The translations under genes were made by a program, and so were the position numbers. Of a stretch of 64,000 nt of DNA, positions 42,473 through 51,166 are shown in pieces. The notes below the pieces were generated by a model. The model saw only the letters and a program-made list of their open reading frames with translations. It had not been told where the DNA came from and searched no databases. How positions within the stretch are numbered: the first letter of the stretch is position 1; the number at the start of each line of letters is the position of its first letter. The DNA is from Syntrophopropionicum propionicicum_A. Its GTDB lineage: Bacteria > Bacillota > Desulfotomaculia > Desulfotomaculales > Pelotomaculaceae. The DNA lies in the NCBI RefSeq assembly GCF_048984525.1, contig NZ_JBMGJC010000011.1, forward strand, positions 62,001 to 126,000, read 5' to 3'.

Positions 42473-44133
42473 CGAATTACATCCGGGAATACTGGAAGAA
42501 GATCCAGTCTGGTCGGATAGCAGCCTGCAGGCGTACCGTCCAGCAGTATAAAAAGTTAATATCAGAACTGGACAGCCCACGCGACCCGTGGGTTTTTGAT
42601 TTGTATGCCGCCAATGCCCCGATTGATTTTATCGAGGCCTTTTGCCGGCACAGTAAAGGCAAGTGGATCGGCAAACCCGTCCGGCTTGAGCTGTTTCAAA
42701 AGGCCAAGCTGCAGGCCGTTTACGGCTTTATCCATAAAGACACCGGGCTGCGTCGCTGCCGGGAAGTATTCACCTGTGTCGGCAGGAAAAACGGAAAGTC
42801 AACCGAAATGGCCGCTCTCGGCACATACATGCTGGCAGGTGACGGTGAAGGCGGCAGCGAGTGCTTTTCCGTCGCCACCAAAAAGGACCAGGCCCGGATA
42901 GTATTTTCCGAGGCCGTAAACATGGTCAGCCAGTCGCCGGCCCTGTCCAAACACGTTAAAAAGCGCAAGACCGATTTGTACTTCCCGGTTACGTTTTCCA
43001 AGTACGAGCCTCTAGCCAGCGACTCCAACTCACTTGACGGTCTGAACAGCCACTTCGTGATCATGGACGAGCTGCACGCAATCAAGAACCGCGACTTGTA
43101 CGACGTGATGAAGCAGAGTATGTCTGCCAGGGAGCAGCCGCTGCTCTCAATGATCACCACGGCCGGCTTTGTGCGTGAATGTATCTTTGACGACATCTAC
43201 GACTACGCCTGCAAAGTCCTGGACGGCGTGATTGAGGACGACCGCTTCCTTGCATTTATCTACGAGCTGGACAGCCGCGCCGAATGGACTGACTTTCGCT
43301 GTTGGGAGAAGGCCAACCCTGGACTTGGCGCCATCAAAAGCTATGACGAGCTGGCCGCTAATGTGGAGCGCGCCAAAAACGACCCGAACTTTCTACCCAC
43401 AGTTTTAACCAAGGATTTCAATATCCGTGAAACAGTGGCCGGCGCCTGGCTCACCTTCGAGGAGGCCAACAATGAGGAAACCTTCGACCTGGAGGAACTG
43501 CGCGACTGCTACGGCATCGGAGGCGTCGACCTTTCCGCTACCACCGACCTGACCGCTGCTGTAGTGCTGGTCAAAAAGCCGGGCGGCGACACTATCTATG
43601 CCGTCTGCCAGGGCTTCATGCCGGGAGAGACGATCGGGGCGCGCAGTGTTGAGGACAAGGTGCCCTATGTGCAGTGGCGGGACAGAGGCCTGATCACCGC
43701 CTGCCCTGGGCATAAGGTTGACTACCGGTATGTAACAGATTGGTTCATTAAGCTGCGGGACGAGTACGGCATACTTGCTTACTGGTGCGGGTATGACTCC
43801 TGGAACAGCCCCAGCTGGACAGAAGACATGGAAAACAGGCTGGGCTACAAGCTGAAGCTGAACCTTCTGCCGGTGATCATGGGGCCGAAAACGCTGTCTG
43901 CTCCCATGAAGCTCTTAAAGGCGGACCTGGCTGCGAAGCTGATCAACTACAACAACAACCCGGTGCTCAAGTGGTGCCTTACCAACACCTCGGTTGAGCC
44001 GGACAAAAACGAAAACATCAGACCCATAAAGAACAACCAGCGGCAGCGCATAGACTTGGCTGTCGCTTTGCTTATAGCATACACGGTTTACCAGAACAAT
44101 CACGCTGATTACCTGGCCCTGACAGGAGAATAG
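42469..44133 (+). CDS. terL: Terminase large subunit
   Basis: 554-residue packaging motor and nuclease. ATPase: Walker A GRKNGKS (105-111), Walker B VIMDE (197-201). Nuclease: GGVDLSATTDLTAAVV (about 350-365) and a later D in the PEDKNENIRP-like tail region. GTG start overlaps terS (GTGA). Group consistent with HK97-type phages that use P27 small terminases. Confidence 0.95.
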   Translation: MTNYIREYWKKIQSGRIAACRRTVQQYKKLISELDSPRDPWVFDLYAANAPIDFIEAFCRHSKGKWIGKPVRLELFQKAKLQAVYGFIHKDTGLRRCREVFTCVGRKNGKSTEMAALGTYMLAGDGEGGSECFSVATKKDQARIVFSEAVNMVSQSPALSKHVKKRKTDLYFPVTFSKYEPLASDSNSLDGLNSHFVIMDELHAIKNRDLYDVMKQSMSAREQPLLSMITTAGFVRECIFDDIYDYACKVLDGVIEDDRFLAFIYELDSRAEWTDFRCWEKANPGLGAIKSYDELAANVERAKNDPNFLPTVLTKDFNIRETVAGAWLTFEEANNEETFDLEELRDCYGIGGVDLSATTDLTAAVVLVKKPGGDTIYAVCQGFMPGETIGARSVEDKVPYVQWRDRGLITACPGHKVDYRYVTDWFIKLRDEYGILAYWCGYDSWNSPSWTEDMENRLGYKLKLNLLPVIMGPKTLSAPMKLLKADLAAKLINYNNNPVLKWCLTNTSVEPDKNENIRPIKNNQRQRIDLAVALLIAYTVYQNNHADYLALTGE

Positions 44134-44146
44134 AGGTGGTGCCCGG

Positions 44147-45391
44147 TTGAAACAAAAACGTAGCCTGTTTGACATCATCTTCGGCAGGCGGCCAAAAGAG
44201 CAGGCTGGACTGACCCAACTACAGCTTTTAAACGGGTATTCCCCGGTATTCACCGCCTGGCACAACGACCCTTACAGCGCTGACATTGTCCGGGGAGCGG
44301 TGGACGCCGTCGCTCGCAACGCAGCCAAGCTGAAACCCAAACACATTAAAAGAATCGGCAAAGAAATCATGCCGGCCGGCGGCCAGACAGAGCGGGTCCT
44401 GCAGGTCCGGCCAAACCCGAACATGAGCGCTTACGACTTCCTCTACAAAATGGTCACCACCCTGCTGATCGACAACAACGCCTTCGCCTACCCTGTCTGG
44501 GAAGGCCAGACTTTGAAAGCAATCTGGCCGGTCAACTGCACCCAGGCCGAGTTTGTGGAGGACAGCAGTAAAACAATATACATCAGGTTCCGCTTCGGCA
44601 TGGGCAAGCAGGTGGTGCTGCCCTACAGCGAAGTGCTGCACTTAAGACGGCACTTTTACAAGGGCGATCTGTCCGGAGAGAGCAACGCCCCGATCAACAA
44701 CACCTTAGAGGCCATCCATACCACCAACGAAGGGTTGGGACAGGCGGTTAAGACCAGCGCCAATCTACGGGGGATCATCAAATACCAGGGCATGCTCAAG
44801 GAATCCGACATCAAAGCTAACCGGGACCGGTTTGTCAGCGAGTACATGTCAATGAACAACGACGGCGGCATCGCCGCCCTGGATGCCAAGGCCGACTACA
44901 TAGAGCTCAACAGCGAGCCTAAAATGATCAACGCCGAGCAGATGAAAGAGCTGCGGGACAACGTCTACAGGTATTTCGGCGTCAATGAAAATATTGTCAT
45001 GGGCGCCTACGACGAGCAGGGCTGGGACGCCTTCTACGAGAGCACCATCGAGCCGCTGGCCGTGCAAATGAGCCTGGAATTCACCAGCAAGCTGTTTACT
45101 GCCGGCGAGCGCGGGCGCGGCAACGAGATCATGTTCGAGGCCAACCGGCTGGCCTACGCGAGTACCAAAACCAAGGTGGCCATGATGGAAAAGCTGATCC
45201 CCATGGGCCTTTTGACCATCAACGAAGGCCGGGAAATATTTAACCTGGCGCCGGTGGAAGGCGGGGATAAGCGCCTGGTCAGCTTAAACTACGTGGACGC
45301 GTCTAAGCAGAACCTGTATCAAACAGGAGAGGGGGATGAGGGTGGAGACAGCCAAAAAGGAGATCCGGATAGCGCAGCTGAGGGCACTTGA
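44147..45391 (+). CDS. Phage portal protein, HK97 family
   Basis: 414 residues; forms the dodecameric DNA entry ring at one capsid vertex. Family features: early VRGAVDAVARNAAKLKPKHI, LLIDNNAFAYPVW, GRFRFGMGKQ-like strand region with LPYSEVLHLRRHFYKGDLSG, and FGVNENIVMGAYDEQGWDAFYESTIEPLA near 280. Asn/Asp-rich acidic tail. The TTG start follows GGTGGTGCCCGG. Its end overlaps the protease gene by 56 bases. Confidence 0.94.
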   Translation: MKQKRSLFDIIFGRRPKEQAGLTQLQLLNGYSPVFTAWHNDPYSADIVRGAVDAVARNAAKLKPKHIKRIGKEIMPAGGQTERVLQVRPNPNMSAYDFLYKMVTTLLIDNNAFAYPVWEGQTLKAIWPVNCTQAEFVEDSSKTIYIRFRFGMGKQVVLPYSEVLHLRRHFYKGDLSGESNAPINNTLEAIHTTNEGLGQAVKTSANLRGIIKYQGMLKESDIKANRDRFVSEYMSMNNDGGIAALDAKADYIELNSEPKMINAEQMKELRDNVYRYFGVNENIVMGAYDEQGWDAFYESTIEPLAVQMSLEFTSKLFTAGERGRGNEIMFEANRLAYASTKTKVAMMEKLIPMGLLTINEGREIFNLAPVEGGDKRLVSLNYVDASKQNLYQTGEGDEGGDSQKGDPDSAAEGT

Positions 45392-45950
45392 ACCGGTTGA
45401 AGGACAAAGTGAAATGATTGTAGAGGGACGGGCTGTTGTCTACGACAGCCCGACTGTTTTGTGGGAAGCAGGCGGCGTGAAATATTACGAGGTGATTGCA
45501 CGGGGAGCCCTGGACGGGGCAGACCTTTCGGACGTGCCTTTTAAGTACAACCACTCAGATCAGCACATGGTCATGGCAAGAACCCGCAACAAAACCCTGG
45601 AACTGACGCCCGACGAGCAGGGCCTCAGTATCAGGGCGAACCTGGCGGACACCACCTCCGGCCGGGACCTTTACGCGCTGATCAGGCGGGGCGACGTGGA
45701 CAAGATGTCCTTTGCCTTTACGGTGGCAGAGGAGTCGTACAACAAAGACACCCGCACCCGCAGCATAAACAAGTTTAAAAAGATTTGGGATGTCTCGGCG
45801 GTGGATACCCCGGCATACTCAGATACATCCATTTCCGCTAGGAGCTACTTTGAGGCGGCGGAGGCCGCTGAGCTGGAGAGCGAAAAAGAGCGCAAGGCGC
45901 TGGAGTGCGCCTGGCTGCGGAAACGGCTAATACTTAGGACTTTTTTGTAA
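45336..45950 (+). CDS. Prohead maturation protease, HK97 family
   Basis: 204 residues, U35/S78-type protease that trims the capsid delta domain. Likely catalytic H73 (FKYNHSDQ) and S125 (DKMSFAFTV), plus the conserved SAVDTPAYSDTSISARS end region. GGAGAGGGGG lies before the ATG inside the portal gene; the long overlap suggests coupled expression. Confidence 0.92.
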   Translation: MRVETAKKEIRIAQLRALEPVEGQSEMIVEGRAVVYDSPTVLWEAGGVKYYEVIARGALDGADLSDVPFKYNHSDQHMVMARTRNKTLELTPDEQGLSIRANLADTTSGRDLYALIRRGDVDKMSFAFTVAEESYNKDTRTRSINKFKKIWDVSAVDTPAYSDTSISARSYFEAAEAAELESEKERKALECAWLRKRLILRTFL

Positions 45951-45971
45951 AAACCAAAGGGGGTTAAAACC

Positions 45972-47132
45972 ATGCCTTATGAAAAAAGATTTGCCGAGAT
46001 AAGCGCCAGGAAGCTGGAGATCAGGGCCATGCTGGAAGGCAGCGAGCAGGTGGACATGGACAAAATAGAGGAAGAACTGAGGGGCCTGGAAACGGAAGAA
46101 AAACAGCTGCGCTCCCGGCTGGAGGTAATGGAGAGGCTTAAAGGGGGACAGCCGCCGGCTGAAACCAAGATCATTGAAACCGCCGGCGCGCCGCCTATGA
46201 CGCGTGAGGACAAGGAAAAAGAACTGGCTGAAAAACGCGGCCAGGACCTTAAAGAAAACCGGACCGTGACCGTCGGCTCCAGCAACATACTCCTGCCCAA
46301 GCACCAGGCCTCAGATATCAGGCCCACCTTCAACGAGGTGTCCAGCCTTATCGACCGGGTAAGCACCAAGCCTTTGATCGGCGGGGAGAGCTACCAGCAG
46401 CCGTATATCGACGGCTACGGCATCGGCGACTATACGCTGGAAGGTGCGGACTATGCCAGCGCCGAGGCCACTTTTGCCTATGTGGACATCAACAAGGCGA
46501 AAATCACGGCCTATGCCGAGGACACCGAAGAAGTGCAGAAGCTCCCGGCCGCCGCTTATGACGCCGAGGTGATGAAGGGCATTACTGTAGCAACCAGAAA
46601 GAAAATTTCCCGAGAGATACTTGTCGGCACCGGCGCGACTAACCGCCTGGCCGGCATCTTTTCAGCTGCGGCCACCGCCATTGACGCGGCTACCGACCTG
46701 GCGCTGACCGAGATTGACGAAACCACCCTGGACGAGATCATTTACACCTTCGGCGGTGATGAAAACGTTGAGGACGCAGCCGTGCTGATTTTAAACAAGG
46801 TTGACCTTAAGGCTTTTGCCACGCTGCGCGACGCCGACGGCAAGAAGATCTACGACGTTAAAAGCAACGGCAACACCGGCACCATCGACGGCATTCCGTT
46901 TATCATCAACAGCGCCTGTTATGCAGTATCGGCCGCGGCTACCACTGCGGGCCAGTACTGCATGGCTTACGGGCCGCTATCCAACTACCTGATGACCATT
47001 TTCAGCGACATGGATGTGCAGCGTTCCACCGACTACCTGTTCAAAAAGGGCATGATCGCCCATCGGGGCAGCATTTTCATCGGCGGCAACGTAATCAGCA
47101 AGAACGGCTTTTTGCGCGTTAAGAAAGGGTAG
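45972..47132 (+). CDS. Major capsid protein, HK97 fold
   Basis: 386 residues. Residues 1 to about 95 form a charged coiled-coil delta scaffold (KRFAEISARKLEIRAMLEGS, EEELRGLETEEKQLRSRLEVME); the mature shell protein would begin near SSNILLPKHQ after protease cleavage. The rest has the HK97 E-loop and P-domain pattern (VSTKPLIGGESYQQPYIDG, AEDTEEVQKLPAA, MTIFSDMDVQRSTDYLFKKG). AAGGGGG precedes the ATG. Confidence 0.93.
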   Translation: MPYEKRFAEISARKLEIRAMLEGSEQVDMDKIEEELRGLETEEKQLRSRLEVMERLKGGQPPAETKIIETAGAPPMTREDKEKELAEKRGQDLKENRTVTVGSSNILLPKHQASDIRPTFNEVSSLIDRVSTKPLIGGESYQQPYIDGYGIGDYTLEGADYASAEATFAYVDINKAKITAYAEDTEEVQKLPAAAYDAEVMKGITVATRKKISREILVGTGATNRLAGIFSAAATAIDAATDLALTEIDETTLDEIIYTFGGDENVEDAAVLILNKVDLKAFATLRDADGKKIYDVKSNGNTGTIDGIPFIINSACYAVSAAATTAGQYCMAYGPLSNYLMTIFSDMDVQRSTDYLFKKGMIAHRGSIFIGGNVISKNGFLRVKKG

Positions 47133-47141
47133 GGTGATCGC

Positions 47142-48074
47142 ATGGCAAGAGTAGGATATGACCCCAGGCTGGGCCGGATCAAAACCGATGCTCCGGGTAT
47201 AGTCCTTGACCGCGCCTTCCTGGCGAACCTGATGGTTGCTGCGGCCGATGCTGTAGCCGCGAGCGCGGCCGGGGTGCTGGCGCTTACCAACCTGGGCGCG
47301 GCTGCACAGGATGTCTCGGCAGGCATAACCCATCCGGCTGTACCCCGCGCTCTGAGTATAGTCGGCAACGTATCCGGTATAACCGGCAATGTTGTATTAA
47401 CAGGTACAAATTACGGCGGCGAAACCATCACCGAGACACTGGCGCTGAACGGAACCACCACGGTAAACGGCGCCAAGGCCTTCAAGACGATAACAAATGT
47501 AAACCTGCCGGCGCAGACACATACACCGGCGGCGCAGACCGAGACAATTGAAGTTACCCATAAAGCTGATGCGGCCGGGACAATCACGATGACCATCACG
47601 GCGGCCGCGCTCGGCGACCCTGTTCCGGTTGCCGTTGAGGTAGAGCAGGACGACGCCGTTGGCGCTGTCGCGGCACTCATTGCCGAAGCGCTCAACGACA
47701 ATGAGGATGTGGCTGCCGCTTTTACAGCGTCTGCGAATGCCGCGGTTGTCACCCTGACAGCATTTAAACCTCTAGCGAACGACGGCACCCTGGCCTTTGG
47801 CTTTGTTGATACCGACACTACCGGAGTCACCTGCGGAGCATCAACAAACGGGACCACCGGTGTGCCTTACGACAAGGTGTCGGTGGGTTGGAACGATATC
47901 CTTGGCCTGCCTTACAGGCTGAGCCATAATACTGTGTTGGCTGCCTATCTGAACAATGTCAAAGAGGGCACCGCTCCCAGTGTTGCCATCAGCGCGACAG
48001 CCTTGGAATCCAACACCATCGACCTTAACAGCGCCTTAGACGGCCATGCTGTAGATGTCTATCTAATCGTCTAA
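47142..48074 (+). CDS. Putative capsid decoration protein with inserted beta-domain
   Basis: 310 residues directly after the capsid gene, in the place of decoration or head-fibre proteins. It is low-charge, Ala/Thr-rich and beta-like. Residues about 125-245 (TIEVTHKADAAGTITMTITAA... TGVTCGASTNGTTG) share a module with the major tail protein gene at 49609. No signal peptide. Function is by position only. Confidence 0.65.
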   Translation: MARVGYDPRLGRIKTDAPGIVLDRAFLANLMVAAADAVAASAAGVLALTNLGAAAQDVSAGITHPAVPRALSIVGNVSGITGNVVLTGTNYGGETITETLALNGTTTVNGAKAFKTITNVNLPAQTHTPAAQTETIEVTHKADAAGTITMTITAAALGDPVPVAVEVEQDDAVGAVAALIAEALNDNEDVAAAFTASANAAVVTLTAFKPLANDGTLAFGFVDTDTTGVTCGASTNGTTGVPYDKVSVGWNDILGLPYRLSHNTVLAAYLNNVKEGTAPSVAISATALESNTIDLNSALDGHAVDVYLIV

Positions 48075-48087
48075 GGAGGTGTTCGGC

Positions 48088-48597
48088 ATGGCCATCCTTG
48101 ACGAGGTAAAGCTGGCGCTGCGGATAGCGGCGACCACAACGGATTTTGATACAGAAATAACGGGACTCATCAACGCGGCGCTGGCGGATCTGCACCTGGC
48201 GGGGTTGGCAGCCGGCGACACAACGGATCCGCTGATAAAGCAAGCTGTCATAACATACTGCAAGGCCGGCTTCGGCTACGATAACCCGGACGCCGACAGG
48301 CTCCAGCGGTCTTACGGCCTGCTTAAAGCCCACCTGACACTGGCCGACGATTATGTCACCTACAGCGTTACATTTACGGTAACGTCCGGCGGCCTGCCGG
48401 TAGGGGATGCATATATCTACATTGACGGTGTGGAAGATCCGCTTAAAACCAACTCTCTGGGCGCAGCGGTCTATCGCACCAAGGAAAAAAACATAGATGT
48501 CGGCTTTACGGTGAGTAAATCTGGCTATGTATCGCAGACAGGATCCGTTTATGTAGACGCCGATAAAGCGGTGGAGGTGGTGCTGGTTGCGGCATAA
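48088..48597 (+). CDS. Head-tail connector (gp6-like) with C-terminal Ig-like domain
   Basis: 169 residues. The first about 95 (ILDEVKLALRIAATTTDFDTEI, LIKQAVITYCKAGFGYDNPD, RLQRSYGLLKAHLTLADDY) match the gp6-type connector that attaches below the portal. The last 70 form a beta-sandwich of the carboxypeptidase-regulatory/PEGA sort (GLPVGDAYIYIDG, VGFTVSKSGYVSQTGSVYV), which connectors normally lack. ATG 48088 follows AAGGAGGT at normal distance. Confidence 0.85.
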   Translation: MAILDEVKLALRIAATTTDFDTEITGLINAALADLHLAGLAAGDTTDPLIKQAVITYCKAGFGYDNPDADRLQRSYGLLKAHLTLADDYVTYSVTFTVTSGGLPVGDAYIYIDGVEDPLKTNSLGAAVYRTKEKNIDVGFTVSKSGYVSQTGSVYVDADKAVEVVLVAA

Positions 48598-48889
48598 AGA
48601 AGTTATTCACCTGATCAGCTCTGCCATATCTGCAGATAGTATAGGAAACCAGATTGAAACGGACACGGAGCGAAAGGTATTTGCCAACGAATACTCTGTC
48701 GGCACCAGCGAGTATTACAACGCCGCTTCAAGCGGCCTGCGCCCAGCCAAGATGTTTGAAATCTACACCTTCGAATACCGGGACGAGGCCAAGCTGAGGC
48801 ACAACAGCACCACCTACAGGGTTATCCGCAGCCAGGGCAGGGGCGAAAAAACAATACTTACCTGTGAGAGGGTGGCGGCCGATGGCTGA
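48587..48889 (+). CDS. Head-tail adaptor / head closure protein
   Basis: 100 residues from TTG 48587, overlapping the connector by 11 bases. Content KVFANEYSVGTSEYYNAASSGLRPAK, FEIYTFEYRDEAKLRHNSTTYRVIR and GEKTILTCER is that of the stopper/head-closure family. Acts between connector and tail. Overlaps the next gene by 8 bases. Confidence 0.85.
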   Translation: MRHKEVIHLISSAISADSIGNQIETDTERKVFANEYSVGTSEYYNAASSGLRPAKMFEIYTFEYRDEAKLRHNSTTYRVIRSQGRGEKTILTCERVAADG

Positions 48890-49268
48890 CATATCCATTG
48901 ATCAACTGGCCGACGCCATTACCCAGGCTTTCAAGGAGTATACCGAAGAGGTAAGCGAGGCCATCGGGGAGGAAACCGAAAGCACCGCCGACAAGGTGCT
49001 GAAAGAGATAAAAGAGTCTCACCCCTACAAAGACAGAAGCGGCAAATATACCAAGGGGTTTGTCAAAACAAATAAAAGCCTGCCGGGCAGGCGGCGGTAT
49101 GTAATATGGAACAAAAAATATTACAACCTGGTGCACCTTTTAGAAAAAGGGCACGCCAAACGGGGCGGCGGCAGGGTGCAGGCTTACCCGCACATGGGTC
49201 CGGCGCATGACAAACACGTGCCCCAGTTCGAGCAGAACGTCAAAATGATCATCAGGGACGGTGGATAG
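48882..49268 (+). CDS. HK97 gp10-like tail completion protein
   Basis: 128 residues from ATG 48882. N-terminal helix (DQLADAITQAFKEYTEEVSEAIGEE), then SHPYKDRSGKYTKGF and the family hallmark HLLEKGHAKRGGGRVQAYPHM. Head-tail joining in siphophages. Overlaps the previous gene by eight bases and leads the next by two. Confidence 0.9.
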   Translation: MADISIDQLADAITQAFKEYTEEVSEAIGEETESTADKVLKEIKESHPYKDRSGKYTKGFVKTNKSLPGRRRYVIWNKKYYNLVHLLEKGHAKRGGGRVQAYPHMGPAHDKHVPQFEQNVKMIIRDGG

Positions 49269-49270
49269 GT

Positions 49271-49606
49271 ATGACCCAGGCAGAACTTTATACGGCGCTG
49301 AAAACCCTGGGTCTGCCTGTGGCCTACAGGGAATTTAAAAGCATACCAGAAAATCCAGCGCCGGCCCCGCCGTTCATCTGCTACCAGTTCAAGGACGATG
49401 ATGATATCAAGGCCGACAACCAGAATTACTTCGGGATTAACAACTTTGACATTGAACTCTACACAGAAAAAAAAGACCCTGCCAGCGAGGCCAGCATCGA
49501 GAATATGCTTAAGACCAACCGGCTCCCGTACACAAAGCGGGAGTTTTTCATTGAGTCTGAAGACCTGATCCAGGTGATTTACGAAATCCAGCTGATAGGA
49601 GGATAG
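49271..49606 (+). CDS. Tail terminator / DUF3168-like protein
   Basis: 111 residues; TQAELYTALKTLGLPVAYREF, PPFICYQFKDDDDIKADNQNY and NFDIELYTEKKD fit the tail-terminator fold positioned before the tail tube gene. GGTGGATAGGT precedes ATG. Order head closure, gp10, terminator, tube is the classical one. Confidence 0.85.
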   Translation: MTQAELYTALKTLGLPVAYREFKSIPENPAPAPPFICYQFKDDDDIKADNQNYFGINNFDIELYTEKKDPASEASIENMLKTNRLPYTKREFFIESEDLIQVIYEIQLIGG

Positions 49607-49608
49607 CA

Positions 49609-50514
49609 ATGAATAAAGTAACCTTTGGCCTTGAAAACGTCCATATAGCTTTCCAGGGCACCTGCCAGAAGGAGTCCATAGAGGTTACAGCAGGCTGCGA
49701 CACTGACGGTGAAATCACTGTAACCGTAACTGGGGCGCCGCTCACCGGCGGCTCAGAAGCATGCATAGTGCCGCTTTCTACGGAATCACACGGCACCGCG
49801 GCTAAAGTGGCTGCAGCTGTGGCCAACGTACTGAAAAATAATGCTGATGTGAGCACCAACTACAATGTAAGTGTCGTGGGGGCTACAATCTACCTTACCG
49901 CCAAAGTTGCCGCGGCAAATGACGCAACCCTGGATATCGCCTTTACGCCTGGGGCAACCGGGGTAACAGTCGGGTCTTCCACCGCTGTAACAGCAGGCGC
50001 AACTGGCTACGGCGCCCCGGCAGCCATACCGGGCGCTGTAAACTTCACCCCGTCTCCCGAAGGCTCTGAAGTCAAATACTACGCCGACAACGTGCCGTAT
50101 TTTGTCTACACCGTAAACAACGGTTACAAGGCAGACCTTGAGATGGCGCTCATACCGGATGCTGTCCTGGCCGAAATGCTCGGCTGGCCGGTTGACGACA
50201 ACGGGGCAGTAATCGAAATCGACGACGGTACCCCGAAGAAATTCGCGCTGATGGGCCAGGTGCAGGGCGATGACAAGAACCGGCGCTTTGTGTACTATGA
50301 CTGTCAGGCTGCCAGGCCCAGCAAGGAACACAAGACCAAGACGGATACCATCGAGCCGTCAGCCGATAAGCTCACTATCACCATCCTGCCGATTGACATG
50401 ACTGTCGACGCAGAAACCATGGGCGTGGTAAAGGGCACCTTAGAGCTGAGTTCCACCAACGCGGCGGCTTACAATGCTTTCTTCGATTCTGTTTACATGC
50501 CAACGTTCGCTTAA
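49609..50514 (+). CDS. Major tail (tube) protein with inserted beta-domain
   Basis: 301 residues. Residues about 1-20 (NKVTFGLENVHIAF) and about 140-301 (AIPGAVNFTPSPEGSEVKYYADNVPYF... FALMGQVQGDDKNRRFVYYDCQAARPS) form the tail-tube core of phi13-type proteins. Between them sits a beta module, about 22-135, resembling the one in the gene at 47142; it likely protrudes from the tube. GGAGGATAGCA precedes ATG. Confidence 0.88.
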   Translation: MNKVTFGLENVHIAFQGTCQKESIEVTAGCDTDGEITVTVTGAPLTGGSEACIVPLSTESHGTAAKVAAAVANVLKNNADVSTNYNVSVVGATIYLTAKVAAANDATLDIAFTPGATGVTVGSSTAVTAGATGYGAPAAIPGAVNFTPSPEGSEVKYYADNVPYFVYTVNNGYKADLEMALIPDAVLAEMLGWPVDDNGAVIEIDDGTPKKFALMGQVQGDDKNRRFVYYDCQAARPSKEHKTKTDTIEPSADKLTITILPIDMTVDAETMGVVKGTLELSSTNAAAYNAFFDSVYMPTFA

Positions 50515-50526
50515 CGGGAGGACCGC

Positions 50527-50961
50527 ATGAAAGAAATTAAGATTTGCGAAAAGACTATAAGGGTCAGGGCGACACCCCTGGCTCTTTTCTTTTACCGCAA
50601 GGAGTTCAAATCTGACCTCTTAAGCGATTTGATTAAGCTCTCTGCCGGCATGCTCGGGCTTGCCGCAGCCGTAACCGGCAGCAAAATTGAGGAGCTGAAG
50701 GCTGAAGAACTCGCAGGCCTTAACGCGAGCAGCTTTGACATGGCGGCGCTCTCCGCCTTTGACATTGACGTTATCGGCATCATGCAGATCACCTGGGCGA
50801 TGGCCAAGGCCGACTCGTTAGGCGAGCGCTTCCCCAGCTTTGAAAAATGGTTTCTTGATCTCGGGGATTTTGACGTTTTAGGCGGTCTGCCTTCTCTTTT
50901 AGCGGCACTGGAGGTTGCCGCCAGCGGGTTTCTTCGTCGAGGAGCGCAGCAGGGGCTGTAA
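50527..50961 (+). CDS. Tail assembly chaperone gpG
   Basis: 144 residues; binds the tape measure during tail assembly. Hydrophobic middle (AGMLGLAAAVTG) and VIGIMQITWAMAKADS are family-like. The last residues (FLRRGAQQGL) would be replaced in the frameshifted long form. GGGAGGACCGC precedes the ATG. Confidence 0.85.
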   Translation: MKEIKICEKTIRVRATPLALFFYRKEFKSDLLSDLIKLSAGMLGLAAAVTGSKIEELKAEELAGLNASSFDMAALSAFDIDVIGIMQITWAMAKADSLGERFPSFEKWFLDLGDFDVLGGLPSLLAALEVAASGFLRRGAQQGL

Positions 50962-51154
50962 AGGGGGACGCCAGCCGGAGCGCCTTGACCTGGACATTCT
51001 GGCCGTGGCCAAGCGCGCCGGTTTGAGTTTTATGGAGATGAATGAATTCAGCGTGCAGGAGCTTTTTGATTATGTCCATGCCTTCACGGGAGCAAAGGAC
51101 GATAGGCCGCGCATGGCCACGCAGGAGGACATAGATAGATTTTATGCAGGTTAG
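50933..51154 (+). CDS. gpGT extension of the tail chaperone (frameshift product)
   Basis: Open frame +1 relative to gpG, with no good start or ribosome site, encoding the T part (LDLDILAVAKRAGLSFMEMNEF, MATQEDIDRFYAG). Siphophages make gpGT by programmed frameshift. Here the shift needed is +1 (or -2). GGG TTT C at 50926-50932 is a plausible +1 site, phenylalanine tRNA moving from TTT to TTC, before the gpG stop. The ribosome site and GTG of the tape measure gene follow. Confidence 0.75.
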   Translation, partial: FVEERSRGCKGGRQPERLDLDILAVAKRAGLSFMEMNEFSVQELFDYVHAFTGAKDDRPRMATQEDIDRFYAG

Positions 51155-51166
51155 GAGGCGGGGACC

